Assembly: GCA_023664485.1 (NCBI GenBank)
Contig: JAMPFK010000024.1
Span: 1-31,359, forward strand
Length of the DNA stretch: 31,359 nucleotides
Direction of reading: 5' to 3'
Source: Bacteroides fragilis
GTDB lineage: Bacteria > Bacillota > Clostridia > Lachnospirales > Lachnospiraceae
Shown here: one piece after another, positions 1 through 8,788 of the stretch
Layout: each line of letters opens with the position of its first letter
How positions within the stretch are numbered: the stretch's first letter is position 1
Program-made: the position numbers and the translations under genes
Notes under the pieces: generated by a model
Seen by the model: only the letters and a program-made list of their open reading frames with translations
Told to the model about the DNA's origin: nothing
Database searches by the model: none

Positions 1-800
1 CCCTCCATGCCCTTTTTAAAGTAATCATGAGCGGGAATTCTACGCTGTTTCTGTGTAGCTCTATATAACCCCAATGCGCTTCTCCCTGTTCTGCGCAGAA
101 TACTTTACGATTCCCGCGCCACTGAGGGCGCCGTATTTTTCAATTCCGCGGCGGACTCTTCCATATCCATATAGATGAGCGGTTGCTCTTCTCTGATCTC
201 CGATAAAATATTCAGCCGGGAATGATAGTATGTGCGGTTATTGAACTCTATGATATTTCTATGGCAGCGGTATTGATTGTGCAGTAAAATTTCATCGCTC
301 ACCGCATCGCATGCAAGACAGGTCTTATCAATCGAATTTTCCGGTAACCGTATTCCTCTGAGACCGCATGCCGTTTTTTCAGTTTTGCATTGGTCATTCC
401 ATCGAGCAGGATCACCGGGTTGAGCAGCTGCGGGTCGCCTGCCAGCGTCAGGCTCCCTTACCCATACGATCGGCGCCGCCGTATTGTACTGGCCCGTTTT
501 ATCTATGATCACCATATCAAACATGGGCTTTGCCTCTCCAAGACGATGGGCGGAAATACGGGTTATCGCAATCACCGGAAAAATTTTCTGCGGTTTTACG
601 ATATTTTCTTTCTTGCCAGGATATTTCACGAAAGCTTCTGTCCCTGCCTTCTCATCCGCCATTTCCAGAATGTTTCTTAAATCCGCATTCCGAGGATTTC
701 TGATTTTCCGGACGAATCATGACGAAATACGGAATGGACACTTTTTGATTCCTCTGTATCATCATCGATCAGAGCGATCGCTTCTTCTTCCGAGACTTCC
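1..800 (-). pseudogene. Decayed Upf1/DNA2-like superfamily 1 helicase, 3' part, runs off the left edge
   Basis: The minus strand carries the C-terminal half of a superfamily 1 helicase, readable only by switching frame several times. Around 500-660 one frame reads FPVIAITRISAHRLGEAK followed by FDMVIIDKTGQ, the Walker B region, where the usual DEA.Q has become DKTGQ. Near 400-460 a second frame gives SLTLAGDPQLLNPVILLDG, the family's GDPQQLNPV motif. Around 195-300 the first frame returns with SDEILLHNQYRCHRNIIEF, matching the helicase YRCHP..I..F motif. Near 60-115 a third frame reads GIVKYSAQNREKRIGVI. Upstream, 690-795 reads SEEEAIALIDDDTEESK, consistent with the linker of these proteins. 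Motif I (the P-loop) is absent because the sequence changes to another gene near 800. The gene is therefore truncated at its 5' end, frameshifted at least three times and lacks the catalytic glutamate, so it should be non-functional. The 3' end lies outside the window. Confidence 0.72.
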
Positions 801-1070
801 CCCGCAGCTTTCAATCACATCCCATACCGCCGCATGATGTTTGAGCCGCATGCCCCGCTTCTGCGGAATATCCTCCGGCATTCCCATTCCAGCACCTGCT
901 CCATGACGAGCCGGAAAAGGTTCTGTTTATGGCCATAAAAACGGCTGTTCCCGCGACTTGACCGAAGGGAAGCTTCCCAGTATAAGGACTTTGGAATCCC
1001 TGCCGCAGACAGGGGGGATGGGTCGTTGGCCTGTCTCCTGTATTACGCTGTCGGCTGGCGTTTTCTGCAT
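795..1070 (-). pseudogene. Truncated, frameshifted DNA-deoxyinosine glycosylase (uracil-DNA glycosylase superfamily)
   Basis: Reading the minus strand from an ATG at 1070, the first frame gives MQKTPADSVIQETGQ and then IPPVCGRDSKVLILGSFPSV and KSREQ. This is the typical N-terminus of the hypoxanthine-type DNA glycosylases, whose glycine/serine-rich LGSFPS loop lies in the active site. The next family motif, YGHKQN (family form YGHPQNRFW), is in a different frame. A third frame gives MPEDIPQKRG and LKHHAAVWDVIESC, equal to the family's HGIALWDV..SC segment. The expected following segment (GSSD.SI...PND) is missing, and the sequence passes into helicase debris near 800. The enzyme family removes deaminated adenine (hypoxanthine) or uracil from DNA. 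At least two frameshifts plus the loss of the C-terminal half make this a pseudogene. Family recognition is by motif memory only. Confidence 0.7.
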
Positions 1071-1084
1071 TTTACCACAAATGA

Positions 1085-1262
1085 AAGTTCAGCACAATAT
1101 GGCGTGAATACGGGCCGGGTTAAACTTATCAAGATATGCCCTGTTTTCTGAATAGTAAAACCGTCCGCCTGTCAGCTGCAATAGCGCTCCGTTTATTGCC
1201 GGTCATAGAAGGGGTCCGGCATATCATGCGCCAGACACCTCTTTGTAACCGGGAAGAGCGTA
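1085..1262 (-). other. Possible coding debris of unknown origin
   Basis: Between the glycosylase remnant and the end of the NACHT gene, one minus-strand frame reads YALPGYKEVSGA, stop, YAGPLL, stop, and then a cleaner stretch with GALLQLTGGRFYYSENRAYL and DKFNPARI before a final stop. The protein-like composition interrupted by stops suggests another decayed gene, but I do not recognise a family. It could be chance. Confidence 0.2.
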
Positions 1263-1310
1263 CTCTATGATGATTCTGATTGTGCTTATTTAAGCGAATA
1301 TGTTCTGCTT

Positions 1311-4300
1311 CTATCCTTGCCACAATTCCTTCAAACATAAAATATATTCATCGTCAAAAGGATGCTCCTTCGCATAAACCCACAAAGTATCCAGGAACAA
1401 TTCCTTTTTATCCGAATTATGGTATGCTGCTGCGATTGCTTTCGCTAAATCAGGAAAGCCGTTCAGGATATATAAATATCTCTCTCCAAAAAAGGCTGCC
1501 ATCCTGTCGAGATCTTTCTTTCTCATGCTGTTAAGGAGTTCGAGCGCTTTTTCAGAACCGGCGGATGAATGGAATAAAATATAGTTGAAACATTTTTCCG
1601 CATAGGGACTGATATTGGGCACTGACCTTTTGCATGATATCAATAATAAATCCATGGCGGCTTCAATGGATTGTGTCATAAGATAAGGGAATTTTTTTAA
1701 CGAATATTTCAGCGCCTCCCTGAATCTGTCATTACCGGTTGTTTTATCGGTATTTTTTAAAAGTGAAATTGCCTCTATGGGATCGGAGTCGAATAGGAAA
1801 TTATATCTTTTATAGCTCCAATCTATTAAATCCCCGTATTCGTATAAATTTTCAATCCGTGAAGCTGTTTTAATTACTTTTATTGCAATTTCAGGACTGT
1901 TATATAATACGGTTTCTATTTGTTTGGCAAGAAAATGCATCATATCCTCAACATATACCTGTGTTTCATTAGTGATAGGAATTGCCGCTAAAAAGGTAAC
2001 GGCCGCTTCGGGCTGTTCGAAAAAAAACCTGTTAAATGTATGTGCGCCTGTTTCTATCAAAGAAAAGGCGTCATCCATTCTGCCCAATAATAAGCACAGT
2101 CTTAATATCTCCGTCAGAGTTGTGGCGGAGCTTTTATATAGTTCCTCTTTATTTGCAATAATATCGCGTAAGAGGTCATTTGCTTCAGCTGCGGAGCCGA
2201 ACAGATAAAGCTTATGAAGCATGTTTACGGTTAAGTCTAATGAATGAAATGGAATCGTATGAAGTATATCTGTTATTTTTGCTACAATCCGTTCCATTTC
2301 TCTGACGGGCATAAATTGTTCTAATAAATCTAAATATTCGATGGATAGCTGAGGATGATCATATATTATTTTTTCGATTTTTACATAAAAATATTTGTTT
2401 CTTCTTATATAGCTGTCTATGATGCCGATTTTCTGGCAGCATTGAAACGATTCCGACAGTATTTGGATATTTTCCGGATATTTCTTCAGGACTGTATTGA
2501 TTAACTCAGTTCCCATGCCTTTAGATTTCCGTAACGAAAAGGATTCTCTATCCAGGCAATGGTTAACGCATAGCAGCCAGTCCAGAACGAGAGAAGCATC
2601 GATCCATGATTGCGATAGCATTTGTATACCCCTTGCAATGTTTTCTTCTATTGAGAACTCTTTGTCATTTTCCAGGATATATTCGTTCAATTCCCCTAAA
2701 AGCACTTCAAATTGCATGTTTATGCCGCTTTTTGATAAAGCTTTTCTATCGTTCTGCTTTTGTGAATTCGATATTGTTATATCATGTAAACGATAGAGAC
2801 GGCAGGAAATATCATCCTGCAAAAAATGAAAGATATCTATTTGCTTTTCGAGCAGATTTCTTTGCTCCGCTTTGCTTAATACCTGCTTTTTTTTAATACA
2901 AACGCCATCCGGTTCATTTGTAATGTTAAATAAGGATGTAAATTTTAACAAAACGTCTTCCTGAATGTTCATTTTCCAAAACTGCGATATATATGTCCAA
3001 TCATTTTTCGGAATAATCCGTCTGGAATCCGTTTTAGTCGTTACCTGTAAAATCAATAAATTCATAAAATATGCGGCGCAATACTGCAGGTAGGACTTTT
3101 TTACTACATTATCCTGAGACTGCCCATTCCAGATGGTTGGCATATATATGTTACTGCAAAGCATTTCAAGCTGTCTGTTAAATAGTTCTTCAATGATTAT
3201 GTCGTAGTCCGGACGTTCGCCCTGAAAACAGTTTTTTATGGCGTTTTCTTTCCATTCGACGATCATTTCAATGATTTCCGGCTCCGTACATAAATCTGCG
3301 TTCATGAAAGCGGTATAATATTGTCTGTCAAAATGATTCGGATCGTCTAATGCCCTTTGATAGCTATCGCTTCTTTTGGAATTTTTCAGCATGGCTAATT
3401 CATCGACTGCTCTGATCAGGTATTTCAGGATGACGTCCGCGACTAAAAATTCGTAAAAGGTTTTGTGCAGGAATTCAAACGCTACTTCTTTATCGTCGGT
3501 TTCGATATTTCCCGATTGGGAATCGTGAATAAAAAAGAAGCTGCCAAAAAGCTCTTCCGCATTGCTGAGCATTTTTCCAATATTCTTATAAGCCGGCGTC
3601 TGGGCTCCCATATATTTTAAATCGTGTTCCATTTCGCTTACTTTCAGAGAGAGCTTTCCTCTGATGAACATCCCCAGAGCGGCGATGCCTAATTTTTCCA
3701 TTTCCTGATCTACCATGTTTCCTTTGGCGTTATCGTCGGAGTCCTCGTAAGATACCTCGTCCCCTCTGGATCCTTTCTTTAATTCTCTCCGGATAAAACG
3801 TCTTAGCAGTTCGTTATATAATTTGGTCCTGTTCAGGTTTTCCTCCTGCCCTAAAGAATTGGTCCTTTCTTCCAGATTGGCGTCGTAGATGGCCAGCATT
3901 AACAGTAGCAGCGGCTGTCTGGAAAGCTCGTCTATGCTTTTGTTGTTTTCGGGCAGCATAAAAGGATTGATATGTTCTTTTAAGAAGATATCCTCGTTAT
4001 GCTGATTCCATATTTTTATCCATTCTTCTCTCTGCTTTTCATTGAATTCCAGTAGTTTTAATACGATTGTCCCGGTTGGAATATCCGCTTTATCTATTAG
4101 CATTTCCCGGCTTGTTACAACGACTCTTACCGGCCTGTGTTTTTCGGCGCATTGTTCCTGAAATTTTAGGATCTTTTTTAACAGATTTCTATATACGCCG
4201 CCTGTGGCCTGTAATACTTCGTCATAACCGTCAAATACCAACGTAATAGGATTGTATTTGAAATTTTCTGCGAACCATTTGAACGTTGGCAGACGTTCCG

Positions 4301-5561
4301 AGGCGTCTCCGTCTTTCTGTATCTGTTCACACACGATATCCTCGATTTCTTTTTCAACGCTTACCTCTCTCAGGGGAATGCGCACAAAGATGTTGTTATG
4401 ATCGCTCATTCGTGCGCATATGATTTTAGTGAGCAGCGATTTGCCGCCGCCCGGCTCTCCCAATATAAGCAGTAAATTTTCCAGACTGTGATGGGACACA
4501 TAATATCTCGTCCAGAAGGAATCCATATCATGACATTCTTTTTGCACGGCCCAGGTCTTTTTCTTTTCAAGCTTTTCGCTTCCGGTATATTCCAATAGTT
4601 TATAGGATTGCGGTATAAATGCTTCGTGGATAGAGGGATATTTTAGTTTTTCATCGTCGTTTTTTGAGTCGATGATGGGTCTGCCGATATCGTTTTTATA
4701 CTTTTCTATCATTGCGTTAACGATATTGTTTACTTTATCCTCGCGAATTTTTTCCGGCAGATCGAGAAGTACATTCTCTAAATGTTCCAATCCGACATCT
4801 ATTTCTTTACTGTGATTGCAGCCAATGGAAATAGTCTTCTGGTATAATTCTTCGATCTGTACCATTTGGTTTTTCACGCCTTCGAGCTGCATATAAATAT
4901 AAAATTCATTGAAGTGGCTGGCCAGGTATAGATATTGGCTTTTAAACCTTGTGACTGCCAGTTGCGGCAGACCATTAACGATATTGTTAAATTCTGCGAT
5001 GGTTTGTCTGCTGTTTGTTTCCTCGAAAGAAAGCATATGCACAAATTTTATCAGTCCTTCGCACATCGATTCATATAATTTCTGGAGATGTTCTTCAATA
5101 TTCTGATAGCCGTAAACGATATTAGGGAAGAATATTCTGGTTTCTGTTAAGGAACCCTCGCTTTCCATTTTGGGGAAATCCGTGTTTTGAAAAAGAGTTT
5201 CTTTTTCCTTTAAAGATAAAGCGATTGACTTTCTCATCTGCAATGGCATCTGCTCATCTAATACATCAAAAAAGGCAGTATAATATATCATGGAATAGGC
5301 CCATTGTATCTGATGGATTCTTTTGTCGTATTCATTGCTTTTATCTTTTATGATTTTATCTAAAATGCAGCTGCCGATACGAACTAATTCATCTTTGATT
5401 GTAAGCGCGTTTAAAAATGCGCTTATATCGCCGTTTGCGCTTCTGATTCCCAATAATAAAATCGCCGCGCCCGAAAGGGCGCTTAAACCGTCGGATATTT
5501 CGTTAAATTCATTGTTCTTTTTCAGCTGTTTACATACGTCGTCAAAGGTTAACTGTTTCAT
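1311..5561 (-). CDS. Large NACHT-domain NTPase, probable anti-phage (NLR-like) protein
   Basis: This 1416-residue protein has a helical N-terminal region of about 350 residues with no motif I recognise, except for a short hydrophobic stretch near residue 30 (GAAILLLGIR). A NACHT-type NTPase module follows: Walker A ILGEPGGGKSLLTK near residues 366-378, the broad Walker B LVFDGYDEV near 440-448 (the FDGLDE pattern of NACHT proteins) and a sensor-like VVVTSRE about 40 residues later. The rest, about 800 residues, is helical and probably forms a repeat-type sensor, but no clear repeat consensus is visible. Bacterial NACHT proteins are established anti-phage factors and relatives of animal NLRs. 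The start at 5561 is supported by an AGGAG site 7-8 bases upstream. The gene is transcribed away from two XRE regulators and a SIR2-TPR gene, which fits a defence island. The N-terminal effector type is not identified; a STAND ATPase regulator is the main alternative. Confidence 0.85.
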   Translation of the reverse strand: MKQLTFDDVCKQLKKNNEFNEISDGLSALSGAAILLLGIRSANGDISAFLNALTIKDELVRIGSCILDKIIKDKSNEYDKRIHQIQWAYSMIYYTAFFDVLDEQMPLQMRKSIALSLKEKETLFQNTDFPKMESEGSLTETRIFFPNIVYGYQNIEEHLQKLYESMCEGLIKFVHMLSFEETNSRQTIAEFNNIVNGLPQLAVTRFKSQYLYLASHFNEFYIYMQLEGVKNQMVQIEELYQKTISIGCNHSKEIDVGLEHLENVLLDLPEKIREDKVNNIVNAMIEKYKNDIGRPIIDSKNDDEKLKYPSIHEAFIPQSYKLLEYTGSEKLEKKKTWAVQKECHDMDSFWTRYYVSHHSLENLLLILGEPGGGKSLLTKIICARMSDHNNIFVRIPLREVSVEKEIEDIVCEQIQKDGDASERLPTFKWFAENFKYNPITLVFDGYDEVLQATGGVYRNLLKKILKFQEQCAEKHRPVRVVVTSREMLIDKADIPTGTIVLKLLEFNEKQREEWIKIWNQHNEDIFLKEHINPFMLPENNKSIDELSRQPLLLLMLAIYDANLEERTNSLGQEENLNRTKLYNELLRRFIRRELKKGSRGDEVSYEDSDDNAKGNMVDQEMEKLGIAALGMFIRGKLSLKVSEMEHDLKYMGAQTPAYKNIGKMLSNAEELFGSFFFIHDSQSGNIETDDKEVAFEFLHKTFYEFLVADVILKYLIRAVDELAMLKNSKRSDSYQRALDDPNHFDRQYYTAFMNADLCTEPEIIEMIVEWKENAIKNCFQGERPDYDIIIEELFNRQLEMLCSNIYMPTIWNGQSQDNVVKKSYLQYCAAYFMNLLILQVTTKTDSRRIIPKNDWTYISQFWKMNIQEDVLLKFTSLFNITNEPDGVCIKKKQVLSKAEQRNLLEKQIDIFHFLQDDISCRLYRLHDITISNSQKQNDRKALSKSGINMQFEVLLGELNEYILENDKEFSIEENIARGIQMLSQSWIDASLVLDWLLCVNHCLDRESFSLRKSKGMGTELINTVLKKYPENIQILSESFQCCQKIGIIDSYIRRNKYFYVKIEKIIYDHPQLSIEYLDLLEQFMPVREMERIVAKITDILHTIPFHSLDLTVNMLHKLYLFGSAAEANDLLRDIIANKEELYKSSATTLTEILRLCLLLGRMDDAFSLIETGAHTFNRFFFEQPEAAVTFLAAIPITNETQVYVEDMMHFLAKQIETVLYNSPEIAIKVIKTASRIENLYEYGDLIDWSYKRYNFLFDSDPIEAISLLKNTDKTTGNDRFREALKYSLKKFPYLMTQSIEAAMDLLLISCKRSVPNISPYAEKCFNYILFHSSAGSEKALELLNSMRKKDLDRMAAFFGERYLYILNGFPDLAKAIAAAYHNSDKKELFLDTLWVYAKEHPFDDEYILCLKELWQG

Positions 5562-5845
5562 ATCTCTTCTCCTTTTTTGTAATTTTTATGGGATTCCTTC
5601 GTTTGTATATGAGGTTTTTAAAATCGTGGAATAATGCAAAATACATACTTTTATTATATCTATTCTTACAGAAAAAGGGATAAAACGGCGAAAAAAGACA
5701 AAAAACAGGAAAAAATGGTAATGCAGCGGAGGAAAATCTGATGATTCTGTAAAAAACGGTATGTTTTTGCGGATTGTCCTATAGCAGGACATATATTTGT
5801 TTTGAATATAATACAATATTTGTGTCAAAAATGATGGAGAAGAGT
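5562..5845. promoter_or_regulatory. Divergent intergenic region with operator-like inverted repeat
   Basis: This 284-base AT-rich region separates the minus-strand NACHT gene from the plus-strand XRE genes. TGTCCT (5775-5780) and AGGACA (5786-5791) form a perfect 6-bp inverted repeat with a 5-base centre. Just downstream are overlapping -10-like hexamers TATAAT (5807-5812) and TACAAT (5812-5817), without a good -35. On the minus strand TATAAT occurs near 5656-5661, about 95 bases before the NACHT start, also without a convincing -35. An XRE dimer binding the repeat could repress the rightward genes, and perhaps both directions. The repeat is seen; the regulatory role is inferred. Confidence 0.45.
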
Positions 5846-6085
5846 ATGGCACGAATAATTGATTATCATGTACAGAATATTGTCGGAAGCAATGTGAAAA
5901 AGTATCGCCTGGAGCTTGGCATGAGTCAAAAAGAATTATCGGACAGGCTGGAGACCTATGCCATCTATATCTGCCGGGGTTCCATTTCCAGAATAGAAAG
6001 TCATGAGCGTACTGTGACAGATTTTGAATTGAGTGCGATGGCTAAGGTCTTGAAAGTATCAATAGAAGATCTGCTGGAGGAATGA
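5846..6085 (+). CDS. Small XRE-family HTH transcriptional regulator
   Basis: The product is 79 residues and almost entirely a Cro/CI-type helix-turn-helix. The first helix NVKKYRLELGMSQKELSDRL is followed by a recognition segment GSISRIESHERTVTDFEL and a last helix AMAKVLKVSIEDLLEE. I chose the ATG at 5846 because GGAG at 5836-5839 sits six bases upstream; in-frame starts further upstream have no ribosome-binding site. The insertion CRG between the scaffold and recognition helices (TYAIYICRGSISRIE) is typical of a subgroup found in Clostridia. It lies 50 bases before a second XRE gene, probably co-transcribed. A likely role is autoregulation and control of the neighbouring NACHT or SIR2 genes through the inverted repeat at 5775-5791; this is inferred from position. 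Confidence 0.85.
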   Translation: MARIIDYHVQNIVGSNVKKYRLELGMSQKELSDRLETYAIYICRGSISRIESHERTVTDFELSAMAKVLKVSIEDLLEE

Positions 6086-6135
6086 CGGCAGTTTTCTGTC
6101 ATTATATTTATCGCAGCGATTAGAAGGACAGGATT

Positions 6136-6477
6136 ATGAAGGAATTAAATGAGATTTTAAGAGATTTGAGAGAGGATCATGATTTTAAGCAGGAGACAAT
6201 TGCGAAGTATCTCTGCATCTCCCAGCAGGCTTACTCCAATTATGAAAACGGGCATCGCGAGATTCCGGTCGGGGTTGTAAAAGCGCTTGCGAAGTTTTAT
6301 AAAGTCAGCACGGATTATTTACTGCATTCGGATATAAGTTATATGGGAAGCATGGATATAAATGCTGTTTATGTCGATGGAATTACCATGCATGATATCA
6401 TATACGCTATGCAGAAGCTGAAAAGCAGCGAGCGCAAAAACCTGATAAAGTATATTCGGTTTCTGCGGAAGGACTGA
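6136..6477 (+). CDS. XRE-family HTH transcriptional regulator with C-terminal extension
   Basis: The product is 113 residues. An N-terminal Cro/CI-type HTH occupies roughly residues 5-62, with LRDLREDHDFKQETIAKYL, then ISQQAYSNYENGHREIP and a closing helix ALAKFYKVSTDYLL. A C-terminal tail (about residues 70-113) ends in a basic helix, SSERKNLIKYIRFLRKD, similar in arrangement to small phage-type repressors in which the tail supports dimerisation. An AGAAGGA ribosome-binding site lies just upstream of the ATG. It follows the smaller XRE gene by 50 bases and precedes the SIR2-TPR gene by 220 bases. The two HTH proteins are different in sequence, so this is not a simple duplication. The target is unknown; local control of the defence genes is the most economical guess. 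Confidence 0.88.
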   Translation: MKELNEILRDLREDHDFKQETIAKYLCISQQAYSNYENGHREIPVGVVKALAKFYKVSTDYLLHSDISYMGSMDINAVYVDGITMHDIIYAMQKLKSSERKNLIKYIRFLRKD

Positions 6478-6575
6478 TAGTTACATTGCCGCTTCACTTT
6501 TCATTGCTCTTTGGAAAACAAATTTTGCCGTATTTCTGTCGAATTTTGCATAAAAGAAAAAACAGTTAATTACCA

Positions 6576-6584
6576 TGATATGAT
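6576..6584 (+). promoter_or_regulatory. Extended -10 promoter candidate for the SIR2-TPR gene
   Basis: TGATATGAT at 6576-6584 is an extended -10 element (TGn plus TATGAT) about 115 bases before the SIR2-TPR start, preceded by an A/T-rich run. No good -35 hexamer stands 16-18 bases upstream. It suggests the SIR2 gene can be expressed separately from the two XRE genes. Confidence 0.35.
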
Positions 6585-6697
6585 AAACATAGTGGATACA
6601 CAGATAAGTGCCGTTGGAAGAGGATGGATTCGCGTACATAGTTTATCTTGGGCATGGAACGGCATTTTTAAATAAGCATAAGAGAAAAGGAGCCGGC

Positions 6698-8656
6698 ATG
6701 GCGGAACAGATTATCAAAGATTATCAGTTAATATCGATAAACCAGCTCATCAGGGCGATGAAAGAAGGAAGGGATAATGCGGAAAGATTTTGTTTCATCA
6801 TCGGTTCGGGCGCGTCGGTATCGTCCGGAATTCCGACGGGCGCGGTTTTAGAATCCCAGTGGATGAAGGAAATGGAAGAGGCTTCCGGATTGGAGGAGAT
6901 TCGCGAGGTCGCCAAAGGCCTGAAAGAATATCTTGATAATGATTTTGCGGACATAGAGGCCGATTGGGAAGGAATAAAAAAATCAGGAGAGCTTCTTCCG
7001 AGCAAATATTATTTTGATATATATAAGCTTCGATTTTTCCCGAATCATAGAAATGGATATCATTATCTTGAAAAAATCATGGCGAATAAGAATCCCGGTT
7101 TTGGCTACCATCCGCTGGCGCTGATGCTGACCGATGGAAGCGGGAGCAATCTCGTTATTACAACGAATTTTGACAGTCTGATAGAGGACGCTTTATTTTT
7201 GTATACAGATGATAAACCGCTTGTCATAAATCACGAGCTGCTGGCTGAATATGCGGGGGATTCTAATATCAAGCGTCCGATCATTGCGAAAGTTCACAGA
7301 GGGATTTTCTTTGATCCGTTGAATCAGCCGGAGGAAACGAACGAATTAAAGGGAAAATGGAAGGATGTGCTCGCATCCGTTTTTCAAAACTATACACCCG
7401 TCGTTATCGGATATGGCGGCGGCGATAACAGCCTGATGAATCTTCTGGAAGACGACAATATCAGGATGAAAAACGGGATATACTGGTGCTATTTTGAGAA
7501 ATATGGCCTGCCTGATAATAAGATTCAGACGCTTGTAAAAAAGAAAAATGGATATCTCGTTCGTACTGCGGGTTTCGATGCCGCAATGCTTTCGATTGGA
7601 AATGCGTTTTTTCCTGATAAAATCGGCGTTCATGAAGCGGAAAAATATTTGAATAACCGGACAAATATGCGAATTGCCAATTACGAGGAAGAATATAAAC
7701 GGCTGACGGAACAGGAAAATTTAGAGGATAAGGGCGCCGCCGCGGGACCGGTAAATCAAAGCGAGAACGATTTCAAAATAGAAATAGGAAAGATGGTAGA
7801 GCGCACAGTCGTTTCGGAAAAGAAACGTGAAGAAAGCAATCAAATGACAGCGTGGGATTATAAGCGTCAAGGAGATCGGCATTGTGGATTGAAGGAATAT
7901 GAAAAAGCGGTTGAAAGCTATTCAAGAGCGATTGACATGCAGCCGAATATTGCGCAATTCTATAAAGGCCGGGGATATGCGTACAGGAACCTGGGAAAAT
8001 ATGATGAGGCAGTCTCTGATTATAACAAGGCCATTGAATTGAGTCCGGGGTATGCAAACGCTTACAACAACCGGGGATTTGTCTATAAGAGTTTGAAGGA
8101 ATATGACAGGGCGCTCTCAGATTATAACAGGGCAATTGAGTTAGAGCCGGAGCTTGCAAATCCTTATAATAACCGGGGATTTGTTTACCATGATTTAGGA
8201 GAATATGACAAGGCGCTCTCAGATTATAATAAGGCCATTGAATTGGACCCGGAATATGTGATGGCTTATAATAACCGGGGATTTGTTTACCATGATTTAG
8301 GAGAATATGACAAGGCGCTCTCTGATTATAACAAGGCCATTGAATTGGATCCGGGGTATGCAATGGCCTATAATAACAGGGGATTTACATATGATAGTTT
8401 GGGAGAATATGATAAAGCGGCCGCAGACTATGACAAAGCCATTAAATTGGATCCCGAATATGCGAGTCCCTGTAAGCATCAGGGAGTTCTCTGGAAGAAG
8501 AAAAATAATTTGGAAAAGGCCGTTTCTTTCCTTACAAAAGCAATTGAATTAGACCCCAAATATAAAGAAGCCTATGCAGAGAGGGCGGAAGTTTATCGCT
8601 TAATGGGAGAGGAATCCAGGGCGGCGGCCGATGAGGCGACGGCGGAAAAACTGTAA
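6698..8656 (+). CDS. SIR2-domain protein with C-terminal TPR array, probable NADase defence effector
   Basis: The product is 652 residues from the ATG at 6698, chosen because AAAAGGAG lies six bases upstream; a longer GTG-initiated frame from 6608 has no ribosome-binding site. The N-terminal half is SIR2-like: FIIGSGASVSSGIPTG at residues 34-48 (NAD-binding glycine loop), VITTNFDSLIEDAL near 155, AKVHRG near 198-203 with the candidate catalytic histidine, and VVIGYGGGDN near 236-245. Residues from about 381 to the end form seven to eight tetratricopeptide units of 34 residues (consensus AYNNRGFVYHDLGEYDKALS then DYNKAIELDP). SIR2-like domains of this sort act as NAD-hydrolysing effectors in several anti-phage systems such as Thoeris ThsA, DSR and SIR2-APAZ/pAgo. 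TPRs usually bind proteins or peptides and may form the sensor. Its place beside a NACHT gene and XRE regulators supports a defence role. NADase activity itself is inferred. Confidence 0.85.
   Translation: MAEQIIKDYQLISINQLIRAMKEGRDNAERFCFIIGSGASVSSGIPTGAVLESQWMKEMEEASGLEEIREVAKGLKEYLDNDFADIEADWEGIKKSGELLPSKYYFDIYKLRFFPNHRNGYHYLEKIMANKNPGFGYHPLALMLTDGSGSNLVITTNFDSLIEDALFLYTDDKPLVINHELLAEYAGDSNIKRPIIAKVHRGIFFDPLNQPEETNELKGKWKDVLASVFQNYTPVVIGYGGGDNSLMNLLEDDNIRMKNGIYWCYFEKYGLPDNKIQTLVKKKNGYLVRTAGFDAAMLSIGNAFFPDKIGVHEAEKYLNNRTNMRIANYEEEYKRLTEQENLEDKGAAAGPVNQSENDFKIEIGKMVERTVVSEKKREESNQMTAWDYKRQGDRHCGLKEYEKAVESYSRAIDMQPNIAQFYKGRGYAYRNLGKYDEAVSDYNKAIELSPGYANAYNNRGFVYKSLKEYDRALSDYNRAIELEPELANPYNNRGFVYHDLGEYDKALSDYNKAIELDPEYVMAYNNRGFVYHDLGEYDKALSDYNKAIELDPGYAMAYNNRGFTYDSLGEYDKAAADYDKAIKLDPEYASPCKHQGVLWKKKNNLEKAVSFLTKAIELDPKYKEAYAERAEVYRLMGEESRAAADEATAEKL
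7949..8458 (+). repeat. 102-bp tandem repeat encoding TPR units
   Basis: Units begin at 7949, 8051, 8153, 8255 and 8357, each 102 bases long and coding for 34 residues. Units at 8153 and 8255 are nearly identical at the nucleotide level over most of their length, including the stretch around TTTACCATGATTTAGG, while the outer units are more divergent. The gradient suggests recent duplication or gene conversion in the middle of the array, so the number of units may vary between strains. Confidence 0.8.
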
Positions 8657-8708
8657 GATTCTGTTAAAATCTTTATCGCATAATATGGATGATCCTTCAC
8701 GGGAATCT

Positions 8709-8749
8709 GGCTGAAAGTTCTTAAATGAGCTTTCGGCCTTATTTTATTT
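8709..8749 (+). terminator. Rho-independent terminator after the SIR2-TPR gene
   Basis: GGCTGAAAG (8709-8717) pairs with CTTTCGGCC (8730-8738) through one G-T wobble, and is followed by TTATTTTATTT. It lies 53 bases after the stop codon. Confidence 0.75.
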
Positions 8750-8788
8750 CCACAGGGAATGCTTTATCTGTCATTTGCACAGAAAAGT

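Noticed and set aside
390..837. Plus-strand open frames over the left edge
   Set aside because: The conserved protein signal (helicase and glycosylase motifs) is on the minus strand; these frames have no family character and no ribosome-binding sites.
1129..1338. 69-residue minus-strand open frame overlapping the end of the NACHT gene
   Set aside because: It starts inside the NACHT gene in another frame, is basic and low in family character, and competes with a more protein-like frame in the same stretch.
7773..8479. Minus-strand open frames with repeated NLRAPCHILLNHGKQIPG-type segments
   Set aside because: Antisense to the TPR-coding repeats of the SIR2 gene; the periodicity is that of the plus-strand gene.
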